Of a DNA stretch of 64,000 nt, positions 28,381 to 36,872 are shown piece after piece (position 1 is the first letter of the stretch; the number at the start of each line of letters is the position of its first letter). The DNA comes from Acinetobacter sp. ANC 4173 (GTDB lineage: Bacteria > Pseudomonadota > Gammaproteobacteria > Pseudomonadales > Moraxellaceae): contig NZ_SJOF01000005.1 in the NCBI RefSeq assembly GCF_004331255.1, forward strand, positions 116,078-180,077. Reading direction: 5' to 3'. A program made the translations under genes and the position numbers. The notes below the pieces were generated by a model that worked only from the letters and a program-made list of their open reading frames with translations, had not been told where the DNA came from and searched no databases.

Positions 28381-28998
28381 TTATTTGGCTTTACGCTCTT
28401 TCTCAACCAAGTAACTCACGACTTGCGTTACTTTGGCATCTTCACCCTGTACCACATATTTACCATTCACCACCACAGCAGGTACACCGGTTAATTGGTA
28501 CTGTTTTGCCAGTTGATTGGCTTTCGCAACTTTAGAGGTAATCATGAATGAGTTAAACATGCTGTTAAATTTAGCTTCAGGTACACCATATTTGCTAAAG
28601 AATTTGGCTTGAGATTGCTGATCAAAAATCTGTTGACCATTCACATGAATCGCATGGAACAAAGGTAAATGCGTTTTTTGACGCACACCTAAGGCTTCAG
28701 AGACATAGTAACCCCGTGCACCTTGCTCCCACACAGGGTTCATTGCGGCTGGAGTACGCACAAAACGTACACCCTTTGGAATGTTCTTCAACCATGCTTG
28801 CATATGCGGTTCTAATTTAAAGCAGTGTGGGCAACCATACCAAAAGAATTCACGCACTTCGATTTTTCCTGGCACTTCAACTTTGCCTGGGTTAGCGACT
28901 ACCGTATAGTCCTTACCTGCAACAAAATCCGCTGCCATAACACTACCAGAAAATGCCAATACGGCCGTTGCAAGGCTACCCAAAAGGAATTTTTTCAT
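28381..28998 (-). CDS. dsbA: Thiol:disulfide interchange protein DsbA
   Basis: Periplasmic oxidase that forms disulfide bonds in exported proteins. 205 residues with signal MKKFLLGSLATAVLAFSGSVMA. The redox site is CPHC within FFWYGCPHCFKLEPHM (about 55) and the cis-proline loop is LTGVPAVVVNGKYVV (about 168). The CPHC pair is typical of DsbA. It is monocistronic and diverges from ubiG. Confidence 0.94.
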   Translation of the reverse strand: MKKFLLGSLATAVLAFSGSVMAADFVAGKDYTVVANPGKVEVPGKIEVREFFWYGCPHCFKLEPHMQAWLKNIPKGVRFVRTPAAMNPVWEQGARGYYVSEALGVRQKTHLPLFHAIHVNGQQIFDQQSQAKFFSKYGVPEAKFNSMFNSFMITSKVAKANQLAKQYQLTGVPAVVVNGKYVVQGEDAKVTQVVSYLVEKERKAK

Positions 28999-29175
28999 TG
29001 CGTTTGTTGTCCTCTAAATCATTATGATGAGCTTATGCGAAAACTATAAAACAATTTAGTCGATTTCGTTTTCCTTCTGTGAACTTTTTTACTGCTTTTA
29101 TCGCTTTTTTTAGAATTAACGCTACACTAGCCGTATTGATCTTTATACCAAAACAACTTGATTGAGGTGGCACAG

Positions 29176-29892
29176 ATGTCGCAATTAAATGTTGATCCGC
29201 AAGAAATTGCCAAATTTGAAGCCTTCGCTGCTATATGGTGGGATCAGCATTCTGAATTCCGACCGCTCCATCAAATTAACCCGCTACGCCTCAATTGGAT
29301 TGATGAACATGCCAATGGTCTTGCGGGAAAAAAAGTGCTCGATGTGGGCTGTGGTGGCGGCATCTTGGCAGAAAGCATGGCACGCCGTGGTGCAAATGTG
29401 CTGGGCATTGATATGGGCGTAGCACCACTGAATGTTGCACGGATTCATGCAGAACAAGAAGGCGTACAAAATATCGAATATCGCCAAATTCCTGTCGAAG
29501 AATTAGCCAAAGAGCAAGCAGGTCAATACGATGTGGTGACCTGTATGGAAATGCTGGAACACGTGCCAGACCCTGCCTCGATTATTCAAGCGTGCCAAAC
29601 GCTGGTAAAGCCGGGCGGGCATGTCTTTTTCTCGACCATTAACCGCAATCCGAAAGCCTACTTATTCGCGATTATTGGGGCAGAATATATTTTAAGAATG
29701 CTGGCCAAAGGCACACATGATTATCATAAATTCATTAAACCATCTGAATTGGCGCATGATATCCGTCAAGCAGGACTCAACCTGAAAGACATGACAGGAT
29801 TACATTATAACCCGCTGACAAAACGCTACTGGCTGGCACCCAATGTCGATGTGAACTACATGGTCTACACTGTAAAAGCAGGTGCAGAATGA
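29176..29892 (+). CDS. ubiG: Ubiquinone biosynthesis O-methyltransferase
   Basis: SAM-dependent enzyme of ubiquinone synthesis that performs both O-methylations. I start at ATG 29176 because GAGGTGG lies 7 bases upstream; an in-frame TTG at 29158 is upstream of that site. 238 residues: [19 protein letters not shown] (about 20), SAM motif [20 protein letters not shown] (about 54), [10 protein letters not shown] (about 124) and [18 protein letters not shown]. Its stop overlaps the next ATG by 4 bases (ATGA), so it is co-translated with the phosphatase. Confidence 0.95.
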   Translation: MSQLNVDPQEIAKFEAFAAIWWDQHSEFRPLHQINPLRLNWIDEHANGLAGKKVLDVGCGGGILAESMARRGANVLGIDMGVAPLNVARIHAEQEGVQNIEYRQIPVEELAKEQAGQYDVVTCMEMLEHVPDPASIIQACQTLVKPGGHVFFSTINRNPKAYLFAIIGAEYILRMLAKGTHDYHKFIKPSELAHDIRQAGLNLKDMTGLHYNPLTKRYWLAPNVDVNYMVYTVKAGAE

Positions 29893-30578
29893 AAGCCGTT
29901 CTGTTCGATCTCGATGGTACCTTAATTGATACCGCTGCGGACTTTATTCGCATTATTCAAGGCATGTGTCGTGATGCAGGTCGTGAAGTGGTCGATGCGG
30001 CGCTCATTCGTACCCAAGTGTCTGAAGGCGCGCGTGCTATGGTCAAACTGGTCTATCCAGAACTTGAAGTCGATGACCCTATTTTTCTGACGCATCGCCA
30101 ACGCTTTCTCGATTTATATGGCGCTGAGATTGCAGTGGATACCGACTTATTTATGGGGATGTCTCCGCTTCTGGCAGAATTAGAGCAACACAATATTCCT
30201 TGGGGCATTGTCACCAACAAACCCCGTGGGCTTAGTGAATCCTTATTGGCTGCCCTCAATCTCACGAAACGCTGCGCTGTTTTGGTTTGCCCTGAAGATG
30301 TCAGCAAAACCAAACCTGATCCTGAACCGATGTATCTTGCCGCACAGCAATTGCAACTGCCTGCAGAACAATGTATTTATGTGGGTGATCATCCGCGTGA
30401 TATTGATGCGGGTCGCCATGCGAAGATGTACACCATCTTAGCGGCGTATGGTTATTTACCGTTGGCTTACAAAGATGATTTAACCGCGTGGCAAGCCAAT
30501 TGTATCGTGAACACTGTGACCGAATTACAACAAGTGATTCAACAAAAACTCACGCTCAATCGTACGATAAATACATAA
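29889..30578 (+). CDS. mupP: HAD-family sugar-phosphate phosphatase, MupP-like (or Gph)
   Basis: 229 residues of HAD fold: nucleophile motif [15 protein letters not shown] at residues 4-18, a helical cap, motif [13 protein letters not shown] (about 106), motif III K in SKTKPDPEP (about 139), and motif [14 protein letters not shown] (about 163). It would pass as phosphoglycolate phosphatase, but the order ubiG-phosphatase-yciK is that of Pseudomonas mupP, the MurNAc-6-phosphate phosphatase of the peptidoglycan recycling route to UDP-MurNAc. I therefore favour MupP, by context. Presence of anmK, amgK and murU elsewhere would support it. Confidence 0.8.
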   Translation: MKAVLFDLDGTLIDTAADFIRIIQGMCRDAGREVVDAALIRTQVSEGARAMVKLVYPELEVDDPIFLTHRQRFLDLYGAEIAVDTDLFMGMSPLLAELEQHNIPWGIVTNKPRGLSESLLAALNLTKRCAVLVCPEDVSKTKPDPEPMYLAAQQLQLPAEQCIYVGDHPRDIDAGRHAKMYTILAAYGYLPLAYKDDLTAWQANCIVNTVTELQQVIQQKLTLNRTINT

Positions 30579-30610
30579 ACTTGATGAAATAAAATAAAAA
30601 GGAGGTGACC

Positions 30611-31357
30611 ATGAAACATTCTGAATATCAACCTCGCCCAGATCTGCTCAAAGATCGCATTATTTTAATTACTGGGGCTGGCGATGGCATTGGTCGTGCT
30701 GCAGCACTCAGCTATGCCTTACATGGTGCAACCGTGGTGTTGCATGGTCGCACCTTAAACAAACTGGAAGTCATTTATGATGAAATTGAAAGTTTGGGTG
30801 CACCACAACCTGCCATTTTGCCACTGCAATTATCCAGTGCTTCAGCGCGCGATTATGAATTGTTATACGACACTTTAGAAAAGCAATTCGGTCGTCTGGA
30901 TGGCATTTTACATAATGCAGGCATTTTAGGTGAGCGCACCGAGCTTGAGCATTATCCGATTGATGTTTGGGATGATGTCATGGCCGTCAACCTTCGTGCG
31001 CCCTTCATTTTGACGCAGGAGCTGTTACCTCTGCTGCAAAAGTCAGACAATGCCTCGGTGGTTTTTGCCAGTTCTGGGGTTGGACGTCAGGTTCGGGAAA
31101 AATGGGGAGCTTATTCGGTTTCTAAAGTGGCGATTGAAGCGGTGAGTCAATTATTTGCCAAAGAAAATCAACATCCGAATGTCCGCTTTAATTGTATTAA
31201 CCCTGGTGCAACACGTACCGCGATGCGTGCCAAAGCCTATCCAGATGAAGATCCAAAAACCTTAGCCACGCCAGAATCCATTATGCCTGCTTACTTATAT
31301 TTGATGGGCGATGACAGTCTGCATCTTAGTGGGCAAAGTATTGATGCTCAAGATTAA
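30611..31357 (+). CDS. yciK: YciK-type short-chain dehydrogenase/reductase
   Basis: 248 residues from ATG 30611; GGAGGTGA (30601-30608) precedes it, and the GTG inside that site is not the start. The SDR fold shows ILITGAGDGIGRAAALSYA (NAD(P) motif TGxxxGIG, about 20), LHNAGILGER (about 98), catalytic SSGVGRQVREKWGAYSVSK (Ser, Tyr, Lys, about 150-170) and NCINPGATRTAMR. The E. coli homologue YciK has no firmly established substrate. It ends the ubiG-mupP-yciK unit. Confidence 0.9.
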   Translation: MKHSEYQPRPDLLKDRIILITGAGDGIGRAAALSYALHGATVVLHGRTLNKLEVIYDEIESLGAPQPAILPLQLSSASARDYELLYDTLEKQFGRLDGILHNAGILGERTELEHYPIDVWDDVMAVNLRAPFILTQELLPLLQKSDNASVVFASSGVGRQVREKWGAYSVSKVAIEAVSQLFAKENQHPNVRFNCINPGATRTAMRAKAYPDEDPKTLATPESIMPAYLYLMGDDSLHLSGQSIDAQD

Positions 31358-31383
31358 TTTATTTGCTGTTTAAACCCAAACTA

Positions 31384-31414
31384 AAAATCCTTTGTTAAAA
31401 ACAAAGGATTTTTT
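31384..31414 (+). terminator. Terminator after yciK
   Basis: AAATCCTTTG / CAAAGGATTT stem with a TTAAAAA loop and a run of seven T, 25 bases past the stop. Confidence 0.9.
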
Positions 31415-31532
31415 TACAGCTCAACAATCGTTTTATTTTATTAATTCAATAAAAATATTCGGTTTTATAAATTAAAACATCTCTCCTAAACTCTATCGAC
31501 CTGCTCAGCCACAGATTTAGGAGGCAATTTTC

Positions 31533-31688
31533 ATGACTGATTTACAGCACAAAGGTGAATTGATTCGTTCAATCCAATCCCTGCAACTGCCTGAAACACT
31601 GGTACACGCCTTGGATGATGCACAACAAGCGCCGAGCGTGATCGAAGCAATAGACTATTTACAACACTGGGTCGAACAGTGGAATTAG
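31533..31688 (+). CDS. Small acidic protein of 51 residues
   Basis: ATG at 31533 follows a strong ribosome site, TAGGAGG, at 31518-31524. The protein starts MTDLQHKGELIRSIQSL and is helical and acidic, with a C-terminal DYLQHWVEQWN, and no signal peptide. Codon choice is like neighbouring genes. It lies alone between the yciK terminator and the rcnB-like genes. I do not recognise the family; the good start site and coding character make it likely real. Confidence 0.65.
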   Translation: MTDLQHKGELIRSIQSLQLPETLVHALDDAQQAPSVIEAIDYLQHWVEQWN

Positions 31689-31930
31689 AGAGTGAACAAT
31701 CTGGCAGAAAGATACGCCTACTGAAAATTGGCTGAGACATTTACCCTGTAAATCGACTGCACGGATAAAATTGCCCACGCAGAAAGATTTCCAAAATAGA
31801 TGATTTCATGGATAATATTCTTAATTTATCTATTTTTTTAAAGAATTAATCCAATTCCTTCACAGTTTCTCTGCATTTTTTTCGTACATTAAGAACTGTG
31901 AAATGAATATATCTATAACGAGGGGTCAAC

Positions 31931-32326
31931 ATGAAAAAGACGATGGCGATATTGACCATTTCTTTTAGTGCATTGCTGGCAAGCAGCCTGAGTTCTGCTG
32001 CCCCCCACTTTGATAATCGTGGGGATGACCATCCACGCGGCAATCAAGGTAAAGGGCGCGACTTTCGTGATTCTGATCAAGATGATGAACGCATGCAAGA
32101 CAAACGTCGCATGCGTGAAGAGCGTGGGGTAAAACGTCTACAGCAGCATCAATGGCAAACCGGTTATGTCATGCCACAACATTATCGTGGTAACGGCTAT
32201 AAAGTCGAATATAAAGAACATAACTTACCGAAACCCGCTCGTAATCAGCAATGGTACAAAATCAACAATGACTACATTTTAATCGATTCAGGCAGTAATG
32301 GTATTTTACGTATTGTGAATGATTAA
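31931..32326 (+). CDS. RcnB-family periplasmic protein (copy 1)
   Basis: 131 residues with signal peptide MKKTMAILTISFSALLASSLSSAA. The mature part begins with a charged Asp/Arg/His-rich stretch (about 25-70) and ends in the RcnB domain: GYVMPQHYRGNGYKVEYKEHNLPKPARNQQWYKI, then NDYILID, continuing to the C-terminus. E. coli RcnB affects nickel and cobalt balance; most relatives are uncharacterised. ACGAGGGG lies upstream of ATG 31931. A second copy follows after a terminator. Confidence 0.85.
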   Translation: MKKTMAILTISFSALLASSLSSAAPHFDNRGDDHPRGNQGKGRDFRDSDQDDERMQDKRRMREERGVKRLQQHQWQTGYVMPQHYRGNGYKVEYKEHNLPKPARNQQWYKINNDYILIDSGSNGILRIVND

Positions 32327-32353
32327 GTCTTGCACTTTAACCGTTCTGTTTTC

Positions 32354-32386
32354 GCCAGTCTTACATCAGGTGAGACTGGCTTTTTT
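32354..32386 (+). terminator. Terminator after RcnB-like copy 1
   Basis: GCCAGTCT / AGACTGGC stem with an 11-base loop and six T residues. Confidence 0.9.
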
Positions 32387-32578
32387 ATGGCTGTATTTTC
32401 CTGAAGCGCTATGCTTCACTGCCTCATAAGCCTTAGACCTAAACGCTTAGATGCTGTTTACAATCTTCGTTTTTTCTTCATCAAATTCACATTTGCATAA
32501 TACTGCTCTCATTGTTTCTCTGCTGTTGTTGGTTACCTTAAACCTATCGAAAGACATAAAGATAGATTGAGGTTCAAC

Positions 32579-32941
32579 ATGAAAAAGATCGTTTCTGCTC
32601 TCGTTTTTACTTTAGGCAGTGCAATTGCGGCGTCAGCCATTGCAGCACCCGCTTATGAACATCGTTACGATGAGCGCAACTATGCAGAACAACATGATCA
32701 TGATTGGAAAAAACAAGATGGCCGTTGGAACGATCAGCGCTATCAACGTATTAACCCAAGCCGTGATTGGCGTGTAGGTCAAACGCTCCCTCGTGGTTAT
32801 GATTCTTCACGTTATGCCATCGATTACCGTGATGCAAAACGTTTACACAAACCTGCCCGTTATCAACAATGGTACAAAATTAATGGCGATTACGTCTTGG
32901 TGAACGAACGCAACAACCGCATTATTCGTATTTTGAACTAA
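32579..32941 (+). CDS. RcnB-family periplasmic protein (copy 2)
   Basis: 120 residues from ATG 32579 (the longer frame starts at a TTG inside the ribosome-site region GATTGAGG). Signal peptide MKKIVSALVFTLGSAIAASAIAA. The mature protein has a His/Asp/Tyr-rich start (about 25-60) and the same C-terminal domain as copy 1: VGQTLPRGYDSSRYAIDYRD, KPARYQQWYKINGDYVLV, IIRIL. It is a diverged duplicate with its own terminator. A metal-handling role is inferred from the family only. Confidence 0.85.
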   Translation: MKKIVSALVFTLGSAIAASAIAAPAYEHRYDERNYAEQHDHDWKKQDGRWNDQRYQRINPSRDWRVGQTLPRGYDSSRYAIDYRDAKRLHKPARYQQWYKINGDYVLVNERNNRIIRILN

Positions 32942-32975
32942 TGCTTACAGCCTATATAAATTCCTTCCCCCTCGG

Positions 32976-33004
32976 CACCTTAACGAAAGTTAAGGTGTTT
33001 TTTT
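32976..33004 (+). terminator. Terminator after RcnB-like copy 2
   Basis: CACCTTAAC-GAAA-GTTAAGGTG, a perfect 9-bp stem with a GNRA-type loop, followed by seven T residues. Confidence 0.95.
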
Positions 33005-33072
33005 ATCTAAGATTGTTCGCCTGTCAGTTTTTTGATTAGAATCTACTATTGATCAGTTTTTTTGAGATAGGC

Positions 33073-34425
33073 ATGCAAGCGAATTCGAACGATGTTTCAC
33101 AAAGCACAACCTTACAATATGTGCACTGGTTTCGACATTCTGCACCCTACATCAACGCACACCGTAACAAAACCTTTGTCATCATGTTTGATGGTGAAGC
33201 CGTTCTGCACGAAAACTTCCAACATATTATTCATGATATTGCTTTGCTCAATTCATTGGGCATTCGGCTGATTCTGGTACACGGCGCTCGCCAACAAATT
33301 AATCAGAATCTAAAAAGCACTGGACTCAGTACGCCATTTCATCAACATCGTCGCATTACCACCCGAGAATCTTTGGGCTGTGTGATGAATGCCGTGGGTT
33401 CAGTCCGCCTACAAATTGAAGCCTTGTTGTCTATGGGCTTGGCCAATTCACCCATGTATGGCGCGCGCATTGATGTCGTTTCAGGTAATTTTATTACTGC
33501 TAAACCGTATGGCATCCGCGATGGCATTGATTTTCAGCTGACAGGAGAAGTCCGCAGTGTCGATACCGATGCCATTCAAAAACATCTGCAACAACACAAT
33601 ATTGTGATGCTGGGTCCAGTAGGGTATTCCACAACGGGTGAGGTTTTTAACTTACCCGCCGAAGAAGTGGCGACCAAAACTGCGATTAGCTTAAAAGCAG
33701 ATAAATTGATTTTTCTAGGCAAACAGCATGGTCTACTCAATGCCCAAGGTCAGTTGCAACGTGAAATTACCCCGCAACGCCTAGATCAGTATATTTTGCA
33801 ATCTCAAGAGCATAATCCTGAACTGGCACAGCAACTCCGCAGTGCACAAAATGCCTCACTCAAAGGGGTGCATCGCGTGCATCTGATTTCCTATACCTAT
33901 GATGGCGCTTTGCTCGAAGAACTGTTTACCCGTGATGGTTCAGGCACGATGGTCACGGATGCGCATTATGAAGATGTGCGCATGGCCAATATTCAAGATG
34001 TCGGTGGACTGATCAATTTACTACGCCCACTCGAGGAAGATGGCATCTTGGTCTACCGTTCACGTGAACGGCTGGAAACCGAAATCGAACAATTTGCGGT
34101 GATTGAACGAGACGGCATGATTCTGGCCTGTGCAGCCCTGTATCCAATCCCTGCGCAAGAACATGAATTACGTAGTGCTGAAATTGCCTGTGTGGCCGTG
34201 CATCCGAGTTACCGAAAATCCAATCGTGGCAGTCAAATCCTGCACTATTTGGAAGACAAAGCCCGCAGCATGGGCATACAACAGTTATTTGTTCTGACCA
34301 CGCGTACTGCGCACTGGTTTTTAGAACATGGCTTTGAAACCGCCAATGTTGATGATTTACCCAATGCCCGTCAGGCACTGTATAACTATCAACGCAATTC
34401 ATTGGTGTTTAAAAAGCGGATTTAA
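33073..34425 (+). CDS. argA: N-acetylglutamate synthase (amino-acid N-acetyltransferase)
   Basis: First step of arginine synthesis: acetyl transfer to glutamate. 450 residues from ATG 33073 (MQANSND), preceded by GAGATAGG; an in-frame TTG 24 bases earlier lies before that site. N-terminal amino-acid-kinase-like domain: FVIMFDGEAV, LGIRLILVHGARQQIN (about 60) and IVMLGPVGYSTTGEVFNL (about 183). C-terminal GNAT domain (about 300-450): GGLINLLRPLEEDGILVYRSR and IACVAVHPSYRKSNRGSQIL (acetyl-CoA loop). This is the classical fused ArgA architecture. Confidence 0.94.
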   Translation: MQANSNDVSQSTTLQYVHWFRHSAPYINAHRNKTFVIMFDGEAVLHENFQHIIHDIALLNSLGIRLILVHGARQQINQNLKSTGLSTPFHQHRRITTRESLGCVMNAVGSVRLQIEALLSMGLANSPMYGARIDVVSGNFITAKPYGIRDGIDFQLTGEVRSVDTDAIQKHLQQHNIVMLGPVGYSTTGEVFNLPAEEVATKTAISLKADKLIFLGKQHGLLNAQGQLQREITPQRLDQYILQSQEHNPELAQQLRSAQNASLKGVHRVHLISYTYDGALLEELFTRDGSGTMVTDAHYEDVRMANIQDVGGLINLLRPLEEDGILVYRSRERLETEIEQFAVIERDGMILACAALYPIPAQEHELRSAEIACVAVHPSYRKSNRGSQILHYLEDKARSMGIQQLFVLTTRTAHWFLEHGFETANVDDLPNARQALYNYQRNSLVFKKRI

Positions 34426-34469
34426 GTCGCTTATCCCCTTGCAAGGAATTTCTCATCGCCACCTCCGCG

Positions 34470-34502
34470 ACTTTACCCAGATCACACTATACTGGGTAAA
34501 GT
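34470..34502 (+). terminator. Inverted repeat after argA
   Basis: ACTTTACCCAG / CTGGGTAAAGT, perfect 11-bp stem with an 11-base loop, 45 bases after the argA stop. No T tract, so termination strength is uncertain. Confidence 0.5.
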
Positions 34503-34866
34503 TCATCTGAGATTAACCTTTCGGCCTGAGCATTCATCCATTCATGTCACATCGGCTTAGCAGGATTTATGCAATGTTTATCGTACAACTTGCTAATTCA
34601 GGCTGAACGCTATATTCCACTAAGGCATAAGCTTATATCAATACGGCAATTACAAAATAAAGCTAATATTTTCAATAAATTAAATAAATACAAATTGATA
34701 TTCTATTTTTCTTATAAATCAACTTTAACGCTAAGTTTTGCATTTTTTTATTTATCTTTTTTTTTCATGACCAATCCCTATTTTTTTATTTTTTTCGCAA
34801 AAGAAAGCGCTATAGCGTATCTGCTCAAGCTTATAGCCACTTAAATTACAACGGAGTACGTCGAAC
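34503..34866 (+). other. Gene-free A+T-rich leader of the ssu operon
   Basis: 364 bases, very T-rich from 34680 to 34800. It should carry the ssu promoter and a sulfur-control (CysB/Cbl-type) site, but I could not identify a convincing motif. The 91-codon frame inside it (34569-34844) has low-complexity Phe/Leu composition and is not accepted. Confidence 0.4.
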
Positions 34867-35832
34867 ATGAGCAAGCCATCTTTTACTTCAACACGTCCAT
34901 GGATTCTTTTGACTGTTGTGGCTGGCAGCATGCTCATGGCCGGCTGTACACCCAAAAAAATTGAGACTACCACTTTAAATATTGGTTTCCAAAAATACGG
35001 CATCTTACCAATTGTGAAAGCCCGCGGCACTTTAGAGCAAGCTTTGGCAGCACAAGGTGTCTTGGTGAAATGGGTCGAGTTTCCAGCAGGTCCACAATTA
35101 CTGGAAGGACTGAATGTGGGTAGTGTAGCGTTGGGTGAGGCAGGTGAAGCACCACCCATTTTTGCCCAAGCGGCCAACTCGAATTTAGTTTACCTCGCCA
35201 ATCAGCCACCCGCTCCACAAGCTGAAGCCCTGATTGTGCCGAAAACCTCGAAGCTTAAAACCATTCAAGATTTGAAAGGTAAGCGCGTGGTGCTGAACAA
35301 AGGCTCTAACGTACATTATTTATTGTTAAAAGTGCTTGAAGCCAATCAGCTCAAACTCTCTGATATTAACGTGGTGTACCTGCCACCTGCGGATGCTCGT
35401 GCTGCCTTTGAGCGCGGTGCAGTCGATGCATGGGTCATTTGGGATCCGTTCTTTGCCGCAGCCGAGCAACAGCTTGGGGCACGTGTACTCGCTACGGGTA
35501 AAAATCTAGTCAACAATCATCAATTTTATTTGGCAGATCGCAAATTTGCACAACAACATCCTGACATTTTAAAAACGGTGGTGAATGAATTAAATCAGAC
35601 CACCACGTGGGTCTCACAGCATCAACAACAAGCTGCTCAACTGCTACAACAACCGACAGGCTTACCCGTTGAAGTCTTAAACCGTTCAATTTCTCGCATG
35701 GGATTTGGAGTTCAACCCATTTCTGAACAAGTAGCAAAACAACAGCAATTTGTCGCAGATGCTTTTTATCAACAAAAGCTGATTCCAAACAAAATTGACA
35801 TTCAAACTGCACTCTTAAAAACGACACCATAA
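34867..35832 (+). CDS. ssuA: Aliphatic sulfonate ABC transporter substrate-binding lipoprotein (copy 1)
   Basis: 321 residues. The signal ends in SMLMAGC, a lipobox, so it is probably lipid-anchored. SsuA-type periplasmic-binding motifs: LNIGFQKYGILPIVKARGTLE (interrupted only here), WVEFPAGPQLLEGLNVGSV (about 75), GEAPPIFAQAA (about 100), LKGKRVVLNKGSNVHYLL (about 135), and DARAAFERGAVDAWVIWDP (about 178). It captures sulfonates for import by SsuBC when sulfate is scarce. The neighbouring copy 2 is a clear paralogue, so the two may differ in ligand. Confidence 0.92.
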   Translation: MSKPSFTSTRPWILLTVVAGSMLMAGCTPKKIETTTLNIGFQKYGILPIVKARGTLEQALAAQGVLVKWVEFPAGPQLLEGLNVGSVALGEAGEAPPIFAQAANSNLVYLANQPPAPQAEALIVPKTSKLKTIQDLKGKRVVLNKGSNVHYLLLKVLEANQLKLSDINVVYLPPADARAAFERGAVDAWVIWDPFFAAAEQQLGARVLATGKNLVNNHQFYLADRKFAQQHPDILKTVVNELNQTTTWVSQHQQQAAQLLQQPTGLPVEVLNRSISRMGFGVQPISEQVAKQQQFVADAFYQQKLIPNKIDIQTALLKTTP

Positions 35833-35849
35833 TAATGAGGAACAGCAAA

Positions 35850-36845
35850 GTGAACTCACTTAAAACAATAACTTTCGTTGGCATTACTGCACTGAGCCTT
35901 GCGCTGAGTGCTTGCCAAAAATCTGAATCGAGTCAGACCCAAGCTGCAACTAAAAATAAAGCTGAATCGGTAGATACGCTTTCTATTGGCTACCAAAAAT
36001 CGTCCCTAAATTTGTTGGTAGCGCGTCAGCAAAAGTTGTTTGAACAGGAATTTCCTCACGCCAAAATTGAATGGAAAGAGTTCCCTGCGGGTCCACAAAT
36101 GTTAGAAGCTCTAGCCGTAGGTGCTGTTGATTTTGGTGCCGTGGGCAATACTCCCCCCATTTTTGCTCAAGCAGCAGGTAAAGACCTAAGTTATGTCGGT
36201 TATGAGCTAGTACCTGCCAACGCTCAGGCATTATTGATTCCGAAAAGCAGCGGCATTCAGTCCATTCAGGAGCTAAAAGGCAAACGCATTGCGGTACAGA
36301 AAGGGTCAAGTGCGCATGAGTTACTCGCCAAAATTTTGCAAAAAGCTGGTTTAAGTTGGCAGGACATTCAACCGATTTGGTTACCACCTGCGGATGCGCG
36401 CGCTGCTTTTGACAAACAGTCGATTGATGCTTGGGCCATTTGGGAACCCTACCTCAGTGCGGCTGAGCAAGATGCACATGCCAAAGTGCTGGTTGATGGG
36501 ACTGCCTTCCCCAAAACCTACTCCTTCTATATTGGGAACCCAAAATTCATCGCAGCACATCCTCAAGCGACTGCACAGTTTTTACATGGCTTGAATCAGG
36601 CGGATCAATGGGTATTAAAAAATCAGCCGCAAGCCTTAAGCGTTTATACCCAAAGTACAGGTTTACAGACTTCGATTGCGCAACGTGTGATTGATAAGCG
36701 CCTGAAACCATCGCCAATTCATACCTTAACCCCTGAAGTGGTGCAAGCGCAGCAACAAATCGCAGACCTGTTCCAACAGGTTCAATTGATTCCGAAAAAC
36801 ATTCAAGTTCAAACCACCGTTTGGGCAGCACCTAAAACTCACTAA
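35850..36845 (+). CDS. ssuA: Aliphatic sulfonate ABC transporter substrate-binding lipoprotein (copy 2)
   Basis: 331 residues from a GTG start at 35850 (MNSLKTITFVGITALSLALSAC); GAGGA lies 8 bases upstream, whereas the in-frame ATG at 35835 has no ribosome site. Cys marks lipidation. Core motifs parallel copy 1: LSIGYQKSSLNLLVARQQ, WKEFPAGPQMLEALAVGAV, GNTPPIFAQAA, LKGKRIAVQKGSSAHELL, DARAAFDKQSIDAWAIWEP. The Gly/Asn versus Gly/Glu difference in the GNTPPI/GEAPPI loop lies in the ligand cleft of the family, which may indicate different substrates. 17 bases after copy 1. Confidence 0.92.
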   Translation: MNSLKTITFVGITALSLALSACQKSESSQTQAATKNKAESVDTLSIGYQKSSLNLLVARQQKLFEQEFPHAKIEWKEFPAGPQMLEALAVGAVDFGAVGNTPPIFAQAAGKDLSYVGYELVPANAQALLIPKSSGIQSIQELKGKRIAVQKGSSAHELLAKILQKAGLSWQDIQPIWLPPADARAAFDKQSIDAWAIWEPYLSAAEQDAHAKVLVDGTAFPKTYSFYIGNPKFIAAHPQATAQFLHGLNQADQWVLKNQPQALSVYTQSTGLQTSIAQRVIDKRLKPSPIHTLTPEVVQAQQQIADLFQQVQLIPKNIQVQTTVWAAPKTH

Positions 36846-36872
36846 TTTGTAGAAATTGTAAGGATATTAATA

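Noticed and set aside
34569..34844. 91-codon frame before ssuA
   Set aside because: Low-complexity Phe/Leu/Tyr composition in a T-rich promoter region; no ribosome site.
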